Shown here one piece after another: positions 18,203 through 26,298 of a stretch of 64,000 bases of DNA. Within the stretch, counting starts at the first letter, position 1. Every line of letters starts with the position of its first letter. Source of the DNA: Escherichia fergusonii ATCC 35469 (lineage in GTDB: Bacteria > Pseudomonadota > Gammaproteobacteria > Enterobacterales > Enterobacteriaceae). The stretch covers positions 1,550,001 to 1,614,000 of the forward strand of contig NC_011740.1 in assembly GCF_000026225.1 (NCBI RefSeq), given 5' to 3'. The notes beneath the pieces were generated by a model, which saw nothing but the letters and a program-made list of their open reading frames with translations, made no database searches and was not told where the DNA came from. A program made the position numbers and the translations under genes.

Positions 18203-18250
18203 GGCCTGCAAACTCGTGAAAATTGATTGAAATAAAAGAGTTTGTAGGCC
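18203..18250. repeat. Inverted repeat between ydfI and ydfZ (REP-like)
   Basis: GGCCTGCAAACTC (18203-18215) and GAGTTTGTAGGCC (18238-18250) pair at 12 of 13 positions around 22 bases. The right arm runs into GTAGGCCGGATAAG, a REP-type sequence. It lies between convergent genes and may end both transcripts. Confidence 0.6.
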
Positions 18251-18274
18251 GGATAAGAAACTGAAATCACGCCA

Positions 18275-18478
18275 TTAGTTCATGCCAAGGCGGATCAGAT
18301 CCATAGGGGACAGTTTTTCTTCGCATCCCTCAACTACTGCGGTTTTGCCACGGCGGATTTCTTCAGCGGTCAGACCTTCAGTGTCAATGGACAAGATTTT
18401 ACCAGTATGGCCAGTTCCGCTAACCATTACGCGGCTGCCGATGGTAATTGCGTTACGGTTACGATCGTAGGTCGTCAT
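18275..18478 (-). CDS. ydfZ: Small protein YdfZ
   Basis: 67-residue soluble protein beginning MTTYDRNRNAITIGSRVMVSGTGHTGKI, an SH3/KOW-like small beta domain. It nearly matches E. coli YdfZ, described as a putative selenium-binding protein. The start at 18478 gives the known length and follows GGAGAAAAACACCT. The frame is open further upstream, but that part is AT-rich leader. A near-consensus FNR site lies 83-96 bases upstream, agreeing with its known strong anaerobic expression. Confidence 0.92.
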   Translation of the reverse strand: MTTYDRNRNAITIGSRVMVSGTGHTGKILSIDTEGLTAEEIRRGKTAVVEGCEEKLSPMDLIRLGMN

Positions 18479-18560
18479 AGGTGTTTTTCTCCTTTCTGAA
18501 TTACAGTCGAAGCCCACGTAACGGGCGCCATATAAATACGCTTCTTTACATTTAATTTTT

Positions 18561-18574
18561 TTGTTTTTGATCAA
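18561..18574 (-). promoter_or_regulatory. FNR site upstream of ydfZ
   Basis: TTGTTTTTGATCAA differs from the FNR consensus TTGATnnnnATCAA at one position. It is 83-96 bases before the ydfZ start. The E. coli ydfZ promoter is known to be FNR-activated. Confidence 0.7.
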
Positions 18575-18781
18575 ATTCACATCTTTTTTGATGAATATAT
18601 GCATGGAAAGAAGGGTATTTATTACCATAATCGCGGTAAGGATTATCTGATGGCATCAGTTGACATTTTCAAGGGGGAATAGCGCTAAAAAGAATAATGA
18701 TTATTGTCGGAGGTAAAGCAATTATAAAATTTTGTAACATGCCGGATAATCACCTGTATCCGGCATGTATTCAGGAGGATA

Positions 18782-19468
18782 TTAATCTTCACTAAACCAG
18801 TCACTGTTCTCCTGGCGAATTAAACGAACGGATTCGCCAATTTCTTGCAAGTGGATCGTCATTGCTTTTTCGACTGCATCACCATCGCGGTTTTGCAGAG
18901 CTGTAAAAATATCCAGATGCTGGCGCAACAGCATATCAGGGGGAGATACGTGATCGAGACTCATATAACGCACCCGGTCTATGGTGGCTTTAATATTCTC
19001 TACGGTATCCCAGGCTAACTGACAATTGGCAATGGTTGCCAGCTTCTGATGAAAATCATCATCCAAATCGAAAAAGTCGTTTAGTTGTTTACGCTCAATG
19101 GCAATACGTTGTAGCTGCAGGTTTTGTTCCAGTTGATAACACTGGCCTTCGGTAATCATCGAAGCGGCGCGGCGCGCAACAGCACATTCAATGGCCTGCC
19201 GTACAAAACAGCCGTTTAGTACCTGTGAAAGTGAAATTTTAGTTACGTAACTTCCACGTTGCGGACGTATCTGAATAAGGCCGTTTTCAGCCAGTTTAAT
19301 AAATGCTTCTCGCACTGGTTGGCGCGAAACATTAAAACGTACAGAAACCTCTTTTTCTGACAGCGGAGTACCTGGCGGAATCAGGCAATGCACAATGTCG
19401 CGACGAAGAATACGATAAATCTGTTGATTAACAGGTTGTGTGGGATTGAGTTGTGTTTCGACGGTCAT
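18782..19468 (-). CDS. rspR: GntR-family repressor RspR (YdfH)
   Basis: 228-residue FadR-subfamily regulator. The winged helix-turn-helix (residues about 12-80: LSEKEVSVRFNVSRQPVREAFIKLAENGLIQIRPQRGSYV) is followed by an all-helical FCD effector domain (about 95-220) with the acid/histidine positions that bind metal and ligand. E. coli RspR represses rspAB. Here it is separated from rspA by about 9 kb of TRAP and ydfI genes, which form a locus with it. The binding domain is near-identical to K-12; the FCD domain has more changes. A palindrome upstream suggests autoregulation. Confidence 0.93.
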   Translation of the reverse strand: MTVETQLNPTQPVNQQIYRILRRDIVHCLIPPGTPLSEKEVSVRFNVSRQPVREAFIKLAENGLIQIRPQRGSYVTKISLSQVLNGCFVRQAIECAVARRAASMITEGQCYQLEQNLQLQRIAIERKQLNDFFDLDDDFHQKLATIANCQLAWDTVENIKATIDRVRYMSLDHVSPPDMLLRQHLDIFTALQNRDGDAVEKAMTIHLQEIGESVRLIRQENSDWFSED

Positions 19469-19487
19469 TGTTCTGGCTTTTCAGTGA

Positions 19488-19506
19488 GTAAACCTTACAA
19501 GTTTAC
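19488..19506 (-). promoter_or_regulatory. Candidate RspR autoregulatory operator
   Basis: GTAAAC (19488-19493) and GTTTAC (19501-19506) form an inverted repeat with a 7-base spacer, 20 bases upstream of the rspR start. Read on the minus strand it contains ACTTGTAAGGT, shared with the rspA promoter region (8636-8646). Symmetry and sharing are observed; the binding protein is inferred. Confidence 0.5.
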
Positions 19507-19554
19507 CACTTTTTTGCCTTAAGCTATAACCCGGCGATTAAGCCGGGTATAAAA

Positions 19555-20301
19555 TTACTGGCGATGAATGTTTAGACCCGCATAAGTTTGGGTAACGGGC
19601 ATAATTTCAAGGGTATTCACATTGACATGCGCGGGTAGAGTTGAAACCCACCAGACCGCTTCAGTTATATCTTCTGGCGTCAGCGCAACGGTATTTTCGT
19701 AAGTTTTACCGGCTTTATCATCGTCGCCTTTAAAGCGGACGTTAGAAAATTCAGTGCCGCCGACTAAACCGGGTTCAATATCTGTTACACGTACCGCTGT
19801 ACCATGTAAATCTGTACGTAAATTCAGACTGAACTGACGGACAAACGCTTTTGTGGCGCCATAGACGTTGCCACCAGCATAGGGCCAGCTACCTGCCGTG
19901 GAACCGATATTAATAATATGCCCCCGATTGCGCTCAACCATGCCTGGCAGTACAGCGCGAGTCATATAAATCAGCCCTTTATTGTTGGTATCGATCATCG
20001 TTTCCCAGTCTTCAACATTGGCTTTATGGGCAGGTTCCAGCCCCAGTGCCAGACCGGCGTTATTAACTAAAATATCAATGTCGCGAAACTCAGGCGGTAA
20101 CGATTCAAGCATCTCTTCAATGGCTGCCCGATTACGTACATCGAGCTGGGCGATGAATAAGTTTGCGCCTAATTCATCTTTCAACTCCTGAAGTCGCTCC
20201 TGGCGACGCCCGGTCGCTATAACTTTATGGCCGTTCTGGATAAAACGACGCGTGATGCTTTCCCCAAAACCTGCAGTAGCCCCGGTAACTAAAACGATCA
20301 T
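19555..20301 (-). CDS. ydfG: NADP-dependent 3-hydroxy acid dehydrogenase YdfG
   Basis: 248-residue short-chain dehydrogenase that oxidises L-allo-threonine, L-serine and 3-hydroxypropionate-type substrates, and reduces malonic semialdehyde. The cofactor motif TGATAGFG lies at residues 6-13, catalytic Ser at 134 and the YGATK motif (Tyr147, Lys151) fit the family. The start at 20301 gives the known length and follows GAGGAACAGTGAA; an ATG at 20319 would add six residues. It is divergent from dcp. Confidence 0.94.
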   Translation of the reverse strand: MIVLVTGATAGFGESITRRFIQNGHKVIATGRRQERLQELKDELGANLFIAQLDVRNRAAIEEMLESLPPEFRDIDILVNNAGLALGLEPAHKANVEDWETMIDTNNKGLIYMTRAVLPGMVERNRGHIINIGSTAGSWPYAGGNVYGATKAFVRQFSLNLRTDLHGTAVRVTDIEPGLVGGTEFSNVRFKGDDDKAGKTYENTVALTPEDITEAVWWVSTLPAHVNVNTLEIMPVTQTYAGLNIHRQ

Positions 20302-20436
20302 TTCACTGTTCCTCAGCACTTTTCGGAAGCTAATAACATAGCACGCGTTAACTGAGGGCGGGTAATAAGGATTACAACATTGCGCCTGTAACCGCCAATG
20401 CTTAACCTAAGGGGAAGAGCTGAACTGGAGCAAGAT

Positions 20437-22479
20437 ATGCCGAACACGAATCCATTTTTGAGCAAAAGCGTTTTACCGTACCAGGCCCCGCATTTTGACC
20501 TGATTAAAGATAGCCATTACCGCCCTGCATTTGACGAAGGAATGCGACAGAAAAGGGCAGAAATTGCGGCAATATTGCAAGTTAATGCCGCCCCCGATTT
20601 TACCAATACGATCCTCGCCCTGGAACAAAGCGGGGAATTATTAAACCGTGTTACCAGCGTATTCTTTGCCATGACGTCAGCACACACTAACGATGAGCTG
20701 CAACGGCTGGATGAAGAGTTTTCTGCGGAACTGGCGCAGCTGGCGAATGAAATTTATCTCAATAGCGCATTGTTTGCGCGTGTTGATGAAGTCTGGCAGG
20801 GACGGGCAGATCTGGAGCTGGATGCCGAGTCACTACGCTTGTTGGATGTGATCCACCAGCGTTTTGTGCTCGCAGGTGCAAGACTCAATGAAAGCGACAA
20901 AGAACAACTGAAACGACTGAATACAGAAGCCGCTACACTTACCAGCCAGTTTAATCAACGCTTGTTGGCTGCCAGTAAGTCGGGCGGGCTAATCGTTGAT
21001 GATATTGAGCAACTGGCGGGATTAAGCCCACAGGAAATCACCATTTGTGCAGATGCCGCCCATGAAAAAGGGTTGCATGATCGCTGGTTGATCCCGTTGA
21101 TCAATACCACTCAACAACCGCTACTTGCTTCTTTACAGGATCGTCAGACCCGGAAAAATTTATTTGCCGCAGGATGGTCACGGGCAGAGAAAAACGATGC
21201 GAATGATACAAGAGCCCTTATTCAGCGTCTGGTTGAAATTCGTGCCCGTCAGGCGCAGTTGCTGGGATTTGAACATTACGCAGCATGGAAGATTTCCGAC
21301 CAAATGGCTAAAACGCCTGAAGCAGCGCTAAATTTTATGCGTGAAATCGTTCCGGCTGCACGTGAACGCGCACTGACGGAATGTGCGGATATTCAGCAGG
21401 TGATCGATGATGAGCAGGGGGGATTTACCGCTGAAGCATGGGACTGGGCGTTTTATGCCGAACAGGTTCGTAGGGAAAAATATGCTATTGATGAATCTCA
21501 GCTTAAACCTTACTTCGTGCTTGATAACGTATTAGAAGAGGGCGTTTTCTGGACGGCAACTCAACTATTTGGTGTGCGTTTTGTCGAGCGCTATGATATC
21601 CCGGTGTATCACCCTGATGTCCGGGTATGGGAAATATTCGACCATGATGGTGTCGGCATGGCATTGTTCTACGGTGATTTTTTTGCCCGAGACTCAAAAA
21701 GTGGTGGCGCATGGATGGGCAATTTTGTCGAACAATCTACACTTAATGAAACCCGGCCAGTCATTTACAACGTCTGTAACTTCCAGAAACCTGCGGAAGG
21801 AGAAACCGCATTACTACTCTGGGATGATGTCATTACATTGTTCCATGAATTTGGGCACACATTGCATGGTTTGTTCGCCAGTCAGCGATACGCCACGCTT
21901 TCCGGCACAAATACACCCCGTGACTTTGTAGAATTCCCGTCGCAGATAAATGAACACTGGGCTACCCATCCGCAGGTCTTTGCCCGCTATGCGCGTCATT
22001 ATCTGTCAGGGGAAGCCATGCCTGAAACATTACGCGACAAGATGCTCAATGCCAGTTTGTTCAATAAGGGTTATGAGATGAGCGAGCTATTGAGTGCGGC
22101 TTTGCTGGATATGCGTTGGCACTGTCTTGAATCAGAAGAAGCCAGACAACACGTTGATATTTTTGAAAAACAAGCGCTTGTAGCGGAAGGTATGGATTTG
22201 CAGGCTGTGCCACCACGTTATCGCAGCAGTTACTTTGCTCATATTTTTGGTGGCGGTTATGCAGCGGGATACTACGCCTATTTGTGGACGCAAATGCTGG
22301 CGGATGATGGCTATCAGTGGTTTGTTGAACAAGGTGGCTTGAGCCGTGAAAATGGTCAGCGTTTCCGGGAAGATATTTTGTCTCGCGGAAACAGTTCTGA
22401 TCTGGAGCAACTGTATACCCGGTGGCGCGGTCATGCACCGCGTATTGAAGCGATGCTAAAAAATCGCGGACTGAGTTAA
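20437..22479 (+). CDS. dcp: Peptidyl-dipeptidase Dcp
   Basis: 680-residue zinc metallopeptidase of family M3 that removes C-terminal dipeptides in the cytoplasm. The zinc motif HEFGH is at residues 470-474, with the third ligand glutamate in INEHWATHP (about 500). Start at 20437 (MPNTNPFLSKSVLPY) is preceded by CTGGAGCAAGAT and agrees with the E. coli N-terminus; the open frame reaches 20398. Similarity to K-12 Dcp is visibly lower than for neighbours (many substitutions in the first 400 residues), while the catalytic half is conserved. Confidence 0.93.
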   Translation: MPNTNPFLSKSVLPYQAPHFDLIKDSHYRPAFDEGMRQKRAEIAAILQVNAAPDFTNTILALEQSGELLNRVTSVFFAMTSAHTNDELQRLDEEFSAELAQLANEIYLNSALFARVDEVWQGRADLELDAESLRLLDVIHQRFVLAGARLNESDKEQLKRLNTEAATLTSQFNQRLLAASKSGGLIVDDIEQLAGLSPQEITICADAAHEKGLHDRWLIPLINTTQQPLLASLQDRQTRKNLFAAGWSRAEKNDANDTRALIQRLVEIRARQAQLLGFEHYAAWKISDQMAKTPEAALNFMREIVPAARERALTECADIQQVIDDEQGGFTAEAWDWAFYAEQVRREKYAIDESQLKPYFVLDNVLEEGVFWTATQLFGVRFVERYDIPVYHPDVRVWEIFDHDGVGMALFYGDFFARDSKSGGAWMGNFVEQSTLNETRPVIYNVCNFQKPAEGETALLLWDDVITLFHEFGHTLHGLFASQRYATLSGTNTPRDFVEFPSQINEHWATHPQVFARYARHYLSGEAMPETLRDKMLNASLFNKGYEMSELLSAALLDMRWHCLESEEARQHVDIFEKQALVAEGMDLQAVPPRYRSSYFAHIFGGGYAAGYYAYLWTQMLADDGYQWFVEQGGLSRENGQRFREDILSRGNSSDLEQLYTRWRGHAPRIEAMLKNRGLS

Positions 22480-22486
22480 GACAAGT

Positions 22487-22515
22487 ACGGGCCTGACATT
22501 ACGGCCCGTTTTTTT
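22487..22515 (+). terminator. Terminator of dcp
   Basis: A GC-rich stem GGGCC/GGCCC around TGACATTAC is followed by a run of seven T. It begins 8 bases after the dcp stop. Confidence 0.75.
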
Positions 22516-22522
22516 CATCCTG

Positions 22523-23056
22523 TCAGGGGAGTAAAAGCAGCAATTGTGCAAGGGCGAAGCGAACAGATTGCGCCAGCACTTGTTCGCAATCCCCGGAGAA
22601 TTGCTGTACGGCGGTAAAAGGCTGACCGGAAATATTCCAGCCAAACCAGACGGTACCAGCTGGCGTACCGTCGTCACCGCCTTCAGGGCCACCATATCCG
22701 GTTATCGCAATGCTGATATCTGTCCCGGCCCGCTCTCTGGCACCTGCTGCCATTTGCCGGACAACGGTTTCACTTACCGCCGTAAACTCAGCCAGACTAT
22801 GTTCACTCACGCCGAGAATTTTAGCTTTTGCCTTATCGGTAAAGGTGACAAATCCCACGCCATAAAATTTCGGCGTGTCGTTGGCAGCGCAAAGTGCTGA
22901 GGCCAGTTTCCCTCCAGTGCATGATTCCGCCGTGGTCAGACGCAAATTGTGACGAATCAAATATTCGCCCAACGTGGCGGTCAAATATGAAGTGGAATGC
23001 TGTTGATTAAGCAGAACAATATTTTCAGGCTTTAATTTCATTTTTCTTTTCCGCAA
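22523..23056 (-). CDS. ydeJ: CinA C-terminal-domain protein YdeJ (PncC-like)
   Basis: About 173-177 residues forming a single CinA C-terminal domain, the fold of nicotinamide-nucleotide amidase PncC. Family landmarks TTAESCTGGKLASALCA, GVGFVTFTDKAKAKILGV and DISIAITGYGGPEGG are all present. E. coli YdeJ has the fold, but its amidase activity is reported as lacking or uncertain. The open frame gives MRKRKMKLKPEN; the start may be the internal ATG at residue 6 (position 23041). It is convergent with dcp. Confidence 0.88.
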   Translation of the reverse strand: MRKRKMKLKPENIVLLNQQHSTSYLTATLGEYLIRHNLRLTTAESCTGGKLASALCAANDTPKFYGVGFVTFTDKAKAKILGVSEHSLAEFTAVSETVVRQMAAGARERAGTDISIAITGYGGPEGGDDGTPAGTVWFGWNISGQPFTAVQQFSGDCEQVLAQSVRFALAQLLLLLP

Positions 23057-23210
23057 CGGTCCAGATGGATATTAGTGCCTTATTCAGTATGACATGTCGC
23101 AAAGGGGATTGAGTTTGCTGATTGTTCCGAAATAGCGCCCGTCATGGTTGTAAAAATGATGAGTACCAACCAGGCTTAATCACACTTAGTAAAATATCCA
23201 GGGGGAAATA

Positions 23211-23603
23211 ATGAAATTTAAGGCCTTAGCAGTTATAAGCTTTCTGGTTATGCCCTATGCGTTTGCTGCTGATGAAGGTGGTTTAAAACAGGACGCAGCG
23301 CCGCCGCCCCCACACGCGATTGAAGATGGTTATCGTGGTACTGATGATGCAAAAAAAATGACTGTTGATTTTGCAAAGTCTATGCATGATGGTGCGACGG
23401 TTTCATTACGCGGTAATCTGATTTCTCAAAAAGGGGAAGATAACTATCTCTTTCGCGATAAATCAGGAGAAATAAATGTGATTATTCCGGCAACTGTTTT
23501 CGATGGACGAGAAGTTCAGCCAGATCAGATGATTAATATCAGCGGTAGTCTGGACAAGAAATCGAGTCCACCGGTCGTCCGCGTTCATCATCTACAAAAA
23601 TAA
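23211..23603 (+). CDS. ydeI: OB-fold periplasmic stress protein YdeI (BOF family)
   Basis: 130-residue exported protein. The signal peptide ends YAFA before ADEGG (residue 19). The rest is a bacterial OB-fold of the YgiW/YdeI family (VSLRGNLISQKGEDNYLFRDKSGEINVIIP...GSLDKKSSPPVVRVHHLQK). In enterobacteria the family is linked to hydrogen peroxide and antimicrobial peptide resistance. The ribosome site GGGGGAAATA precedes the ATG. Confidence 0.9.
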   Translation: MKFKALAVISFLVMPYAFAADEGGLKQDAAPPPPHAIEDGYRGTDDAKKMTVDFAKSMHDGATVSLRGNLISQKGEDNYLFRDKSGEINVIIPATVFDGREVQPDQMINISGSLDKKSSPPVVRVHHLQK

Positions 23604-23609
23604 AACACC

Positions 23610-23648
23610 AGCCAATTACCGGATGGTTAACGCTATCCGGTAATACCC
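23610..23648. terminator. Hairpin after ydeI
   Basis: ATTACCGGAT and ATCCGGTAAT form a 10-bp stem shortly after the ydeI stop. No strong U-run follows. Confidence 0.5.
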
Positions 23649-23771
23649 CATGCATATTTCAATGAGTTAATTTGCTCAGTTTATTAAATATCTTAACTAT
23701 GCCTAAATTGACATAAGTTTTCTTTTATCTCGCTAAAATCTTTGACAGGACATGATGAAGAAGGAATGGCG

Positions 23772-24707
23772 ATGATTAAGAAAACGGCTCAAATTGATGC
23801 AATCCTGTTAGATCTCAATAAGTCTATCGATGCGCATTATCAGTGGCTGGTGAAAATGTTTCGCTGTGTTGTCGCAAAGGACATTTCGCACCCGGAACTC
23901 TCTGATGCTCATTCCCATTTTCTCTGTCGTTTTGGACAATGGCTGAACGCACATCTGGTGATGACAGAGGAAGAAATAGAATATGTACGTTTGATAAGCC
24001 TGGCACATGAGGAAATGCACCTGCAGGGACGTGAATTATTGACCTCTATTGCCGAAAAACGTTGGCAGTCAACCGATTTTGACCGCTTTCAAAATACCTT
24101 GCTGTCTTTTACTTCGGCGGTCATGGACTACAAAATATATCTTCTGAATATCCGCAGTAATATGGATATCCTTACTGGTTTACCAGGTCGACGAGTACTT
24201 GATGAATCCTTCGATCGCCAGTTACTCAACGCCGAACCTGAAAAGTTTTATTTGCTATTGCTGGATATCGATCGCTTTAAGAGTGTTAACGATACGCTGG
24301 GGCATTTAATTGGTGATGTGGTTTTACGAACTCTTGCAGAAAATCTCGCCACCTGGATGCGGCACAATGAATCGGTCTATCGCTATGGTGGCGAGGAGTT
24401 CGTAATTATGATCAAGGCGTCTACAGATGTAGACGCCTGTATGGCGGGGCTGCGTATTTGTGAATTGATTGCAGGTAATCAGATAGCGTATCCGCAAGGT
24501 GAACTTCACATTACTGCAACGGCAGGAATTAGCCGGGCAAAACCAGGTGAAACTCTTGACGTCGTCATGGGGCGGGCAGACCGTGCTATGTATCAGGGAA
24601 AGCTGACCGGACGTAATCGCTGTATGTTTATGGATGAAAATGAGCAGATCAGGCACGTAGCTGCCGCAGCAACAGAACTGGATAACCCTTGTTTAACTGT
24701 CATTTAG
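23772..24707 (+). CDS. dgcZ: Zinc-sensing diguanylate cyclase DgcZ
   Basis: 311-residue enzyme making cyclic di-GMP from GTP. The N-terminal CZB domain keeps all four zinc ligands known from E. coli DgcZ: H22, C52, H79 and H83. The GGDEF domain (about 128-290) has GGEEF at 206-210. The inhibitory-site position reads R197-xx-E200, the degenerate RxxE of the family. Zinc binding inhibits the enzyme, and its product promotes PGA-dependent biofilm. The ATG at 23772 is preferred over 23766 because of spacing from GAAGGA. The C-terminus is about 15 residues longer than in K-12, and its last codons overlap a PhoP-box-like sequence. Confidence 0.92.
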   Translation: MIKKTAQIDAILLDLNKSIDAHYQWLVKMFRCVVAKDISHPELSDAHSHFLCRFGQWLNAHLVMTEEEIEYVRLISLAHEEMHLQGRELLTSIAEKRWQSTDFDRFQNTLLSFTSAVMDYKIYLLNIRSNMDILTGLPGRRVLDESFDRQLLNAEPEKFYLLLLDIDRFKSVNDTLGHLIGDVVLRTLAENLATWMRHNESVYRYGGEEFVIMIKASTDVDACMAGLRICELIAGNQIAYPQGELHITATAGISRAKPGETLDVVMGRADRAMYQGKLTGRNRCMFMDENEQIRHVAAAATELDNPCLTVI

Positions 24708-24724
24708 CTTAAAAGCAGTAAAAT
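24690..24724 (+). promoter_or_regulatory. PhoP-box-type promoter at the end of dgcZ
   Basis: TGTTTA (24690-24695), five bases, then CATTTA (24701-24706), a direct repeat like the PhoP box. Twelve bases later comes TAAAAT (24719-24724) as -10, the usual PhoP-dependent geometry. Transcription would start near 24731, at the beginning of the MgrR-like sequence. Confidence 0.55.
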
Positions 24725-24784
24725 TCTTAATGAGTCGTTATCGGGTACAAAATGCCTGGTAGCGTAAAAAGCAAAACACATATC

Positions 24785-24841
24785 GCGACTCTCCATAGGT
24801 CGAGTTGATGCAAATGCAACTTGAATTATGTCGAGTATATC
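24785..24841 (+). repeat. Dispersed short repeat, copy 1 (inside the mgrR-like RNA)
   Basis: The core at 24810-24839 (starting GCAAATGCAACTTGAATTAT) matches the copy at 52810-52839 at 27 of 30 positions. The surrounding unit is bounded by a direct repeat of ATATC (24780-24784, 24837-24841), as expected for target duplication. Confidence 0.6.
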
Positions 24842-24855
24842 CATGCAAGCATTTT

Positions 24856-24882
24856 CCGCTGGTCACTCCAGCGGTTTTTTTT
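24856..24882 (+). terminator. Strong Rho-independent terminator, small-RNA type
   Basis: CCGCTGG (24856-24862) pairs with CCAGCGG (24868-24874) around TCACT, followed by eight T (24875-24882). The long U-run is typical of Hfq-bound RNAs. It also lies near the ydeE 3' end. Confidence 0.8.
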
Positions 24883-24918
24883 ATCTCTCATCCAGGACTG
24901 CTTTCGCCAGCAAACCTT

Positions 24919-26106
24919 TCAGCAAACCACCGGCAGTGCCCTCGGTTTTACCCGCATACCTTTCAGCATCAATGCCCACGCGAAGACGATAGCCACCATT
25001 AACACTAAAAACAGTGACCATGCAGGCAGAGAAGTCAGGATCATTCCGCTGACCAACGGATTAAATGCTGCCCCCAACCACCCCAGCGATTGTGCTGAAA
25101 AATAACTGGCTTTCATGCCATTAGGCGCAATATGGTCGATCAGCATATATTCACCAGGGGCGTAAATAATTTCACCAATGGTAAACACCGCCGCAGATAT
25201 TCCCCAGAACAAAAGGTTGTTGCCGGAAAACATAAACCCGACCAGACCGATAACAAAACAGACCGTGCCCAGCGTCATTAACGGACGAATATTCTCTGCA
25301 GATAAACGCCGACCAATGGAGTATTGCAGTGTGACCACCATCGCAGCGTTCACAGGTAGTACTACGGCAATCACCAGCTCAGCAAAGTCGTTATCGGCTA
25401 CCACCATCACATACTGCGATAAACAGGATGCAAAAGCACCGCAGACAAATGAAGCCAGGAATGCAGACAAGGTAAACCAGAGCAGGGCTTTATCCTGTAA
25501 TAAAATGGCGGGAGACCAGACCTCACTGCGGGAAGTATCGACATTTGCGCTAGCCCGCTGAACCCAGAATTGTATAAATAGCAGTGGAAAAGCAGAGCAG
25601 ACCGCAGCCAGCCAAAAGGGCAGATTAATACTTTGCATCACCAGTAATGTGCCAAGCGGAGGGCCGACCGTCCAGCCGATATTCAACATGGTGTAATTGA
25701 GCGAGAACATTTTTGTTTTGCTGGTGGACGAGAGATTCTCGGCAAACCACGCTTTTAACACTGTGGCAAAGACAGAGTAGGCGCAATTGATCAACGCGAA
25801 TAGCAGAACGACTAAACTGACTGAATTTACCAGTGGGATGACGATGAAACCTGATGCAAAAGCCAGAATCGCCAGCAGCATATAGCGTTTTTTATCGAAC
25901 TTATCTGCCAGGATGCCAAAACCGAGACTAAAGATAACACCAATGGTCAGGGCGAAGGTCATTGCGTAACCGATCGAATCGACGCTGAGGGCATATTGCC
26001 GACTCAGATAAATCGTCATAAACGGCAGTGTGGCTCCGCGACCAATGGTTAAAAGTAATGAAGAGGCCAGTAAAGCTGCGGTAGAACGTCTCAGGGTAAG
26101 ATTCAT
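24919..26106 (-). CDS. ydeE: MFS transporter YdeE (dipeptide/arabinose efflux)
   Basis: 395-residue major facilitator with twelve predicted helices. The MFS loop motif is in GFGILADKFDKKRYM (about residues 58-72). E. coli YdeE exports dipeptides when overexpressed. The length is the same as K-12, with most changes in the central loop (RASANVDTSRSEVW) and C-terminus. It is convergent with dgcZ and divergent from eamA. Confidence 0.92.
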   Translation of the reverse strand: MNLTLRRSTAALLASSLLLTIGRGATLPFMTIYLSRQYALSVDSIGYAMTFALTIGVIFSLGFGILADKFDKKRYMLLAILAFASGFIVIPLVNSVSLVVLLFALINCAYSVFATVLKAWFAENLSSTSKTKMFSLNYTMLNIGWTVGPPLGTLLVMQSINLPFWLAAVCSAFPLLFIQFWVQRASANVDTSRSEVWSPAILLQDKALLWFTLSAFLASFVCGAFASCLSQYVMVVADNDFAELVIAVVLPVNAAMVVTLQYSIGRRLSAENIRPLMTLGTVCFVIGLVGFMFSGNNLLFWGISAAVFTIGEIIYAPGEYMLIDHIAPNGMKASYFSAQSLGWLGAAFNPLVSGMILTSLPAWSLFLVLMVAIVFAWALMLKGMRVKPRALPVVC

Positions 26107-26298
26107 CAGGTAGTCCGATGTCGCGTTTCGTTATGTTTTATTGAGTTATGTAAAGAAATAGCATGAGAAACGGGTGCTGTATAGCGTAACGCCAGCAAGA
26201 GATTCTGATCGCCGGGTGAGAATTTATGCACTTTCCATGGATGATAATTTCCGCTAACTTAGTTTCTTTACAAAAATTTAATAATTCCCGGGGCGTTT

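Larger units (their letters stand above)
24731..24882 (+). ncRNA. mgrR: Probable MgrR small RNA carrying an inserted repeat
   Basis: The interval between convergent dgcZ and ydeE holds a PhoP-type promoter, a sequence I recognise from E. coli MgrR (AATGCCTGGTAGCGTAAAAA and, later, ATCCATGCAAGCATTTTCCG), and an Hfq-type terminator. In E. coli MgrR is about 98 nt, is induced at low magnesium and represses eptB (LPS modification). Here promoter to terminator is about 152 nt. A 57-base unit including a dispersed repeat sits in the middle, flanked by ATATC at 24780-24784 and 24837-24841; removing it leaves about 95 nt. Recognition is from memory and not an alignment. Confidence 0.55.

Noticed and set aside
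18479..18628. N-terminal extension of ydfZ to 117 residues
   Set aside because: AT-rich leader containing the FNR site; the 67-residue protein matches the family.
24707..24918. Search for the small protein MgtS near mgrR, where I recall it lying in K-12
   Set aside because: No open frame resembling its 31 residues is visible in this gap; its true location in this genome is unknown.
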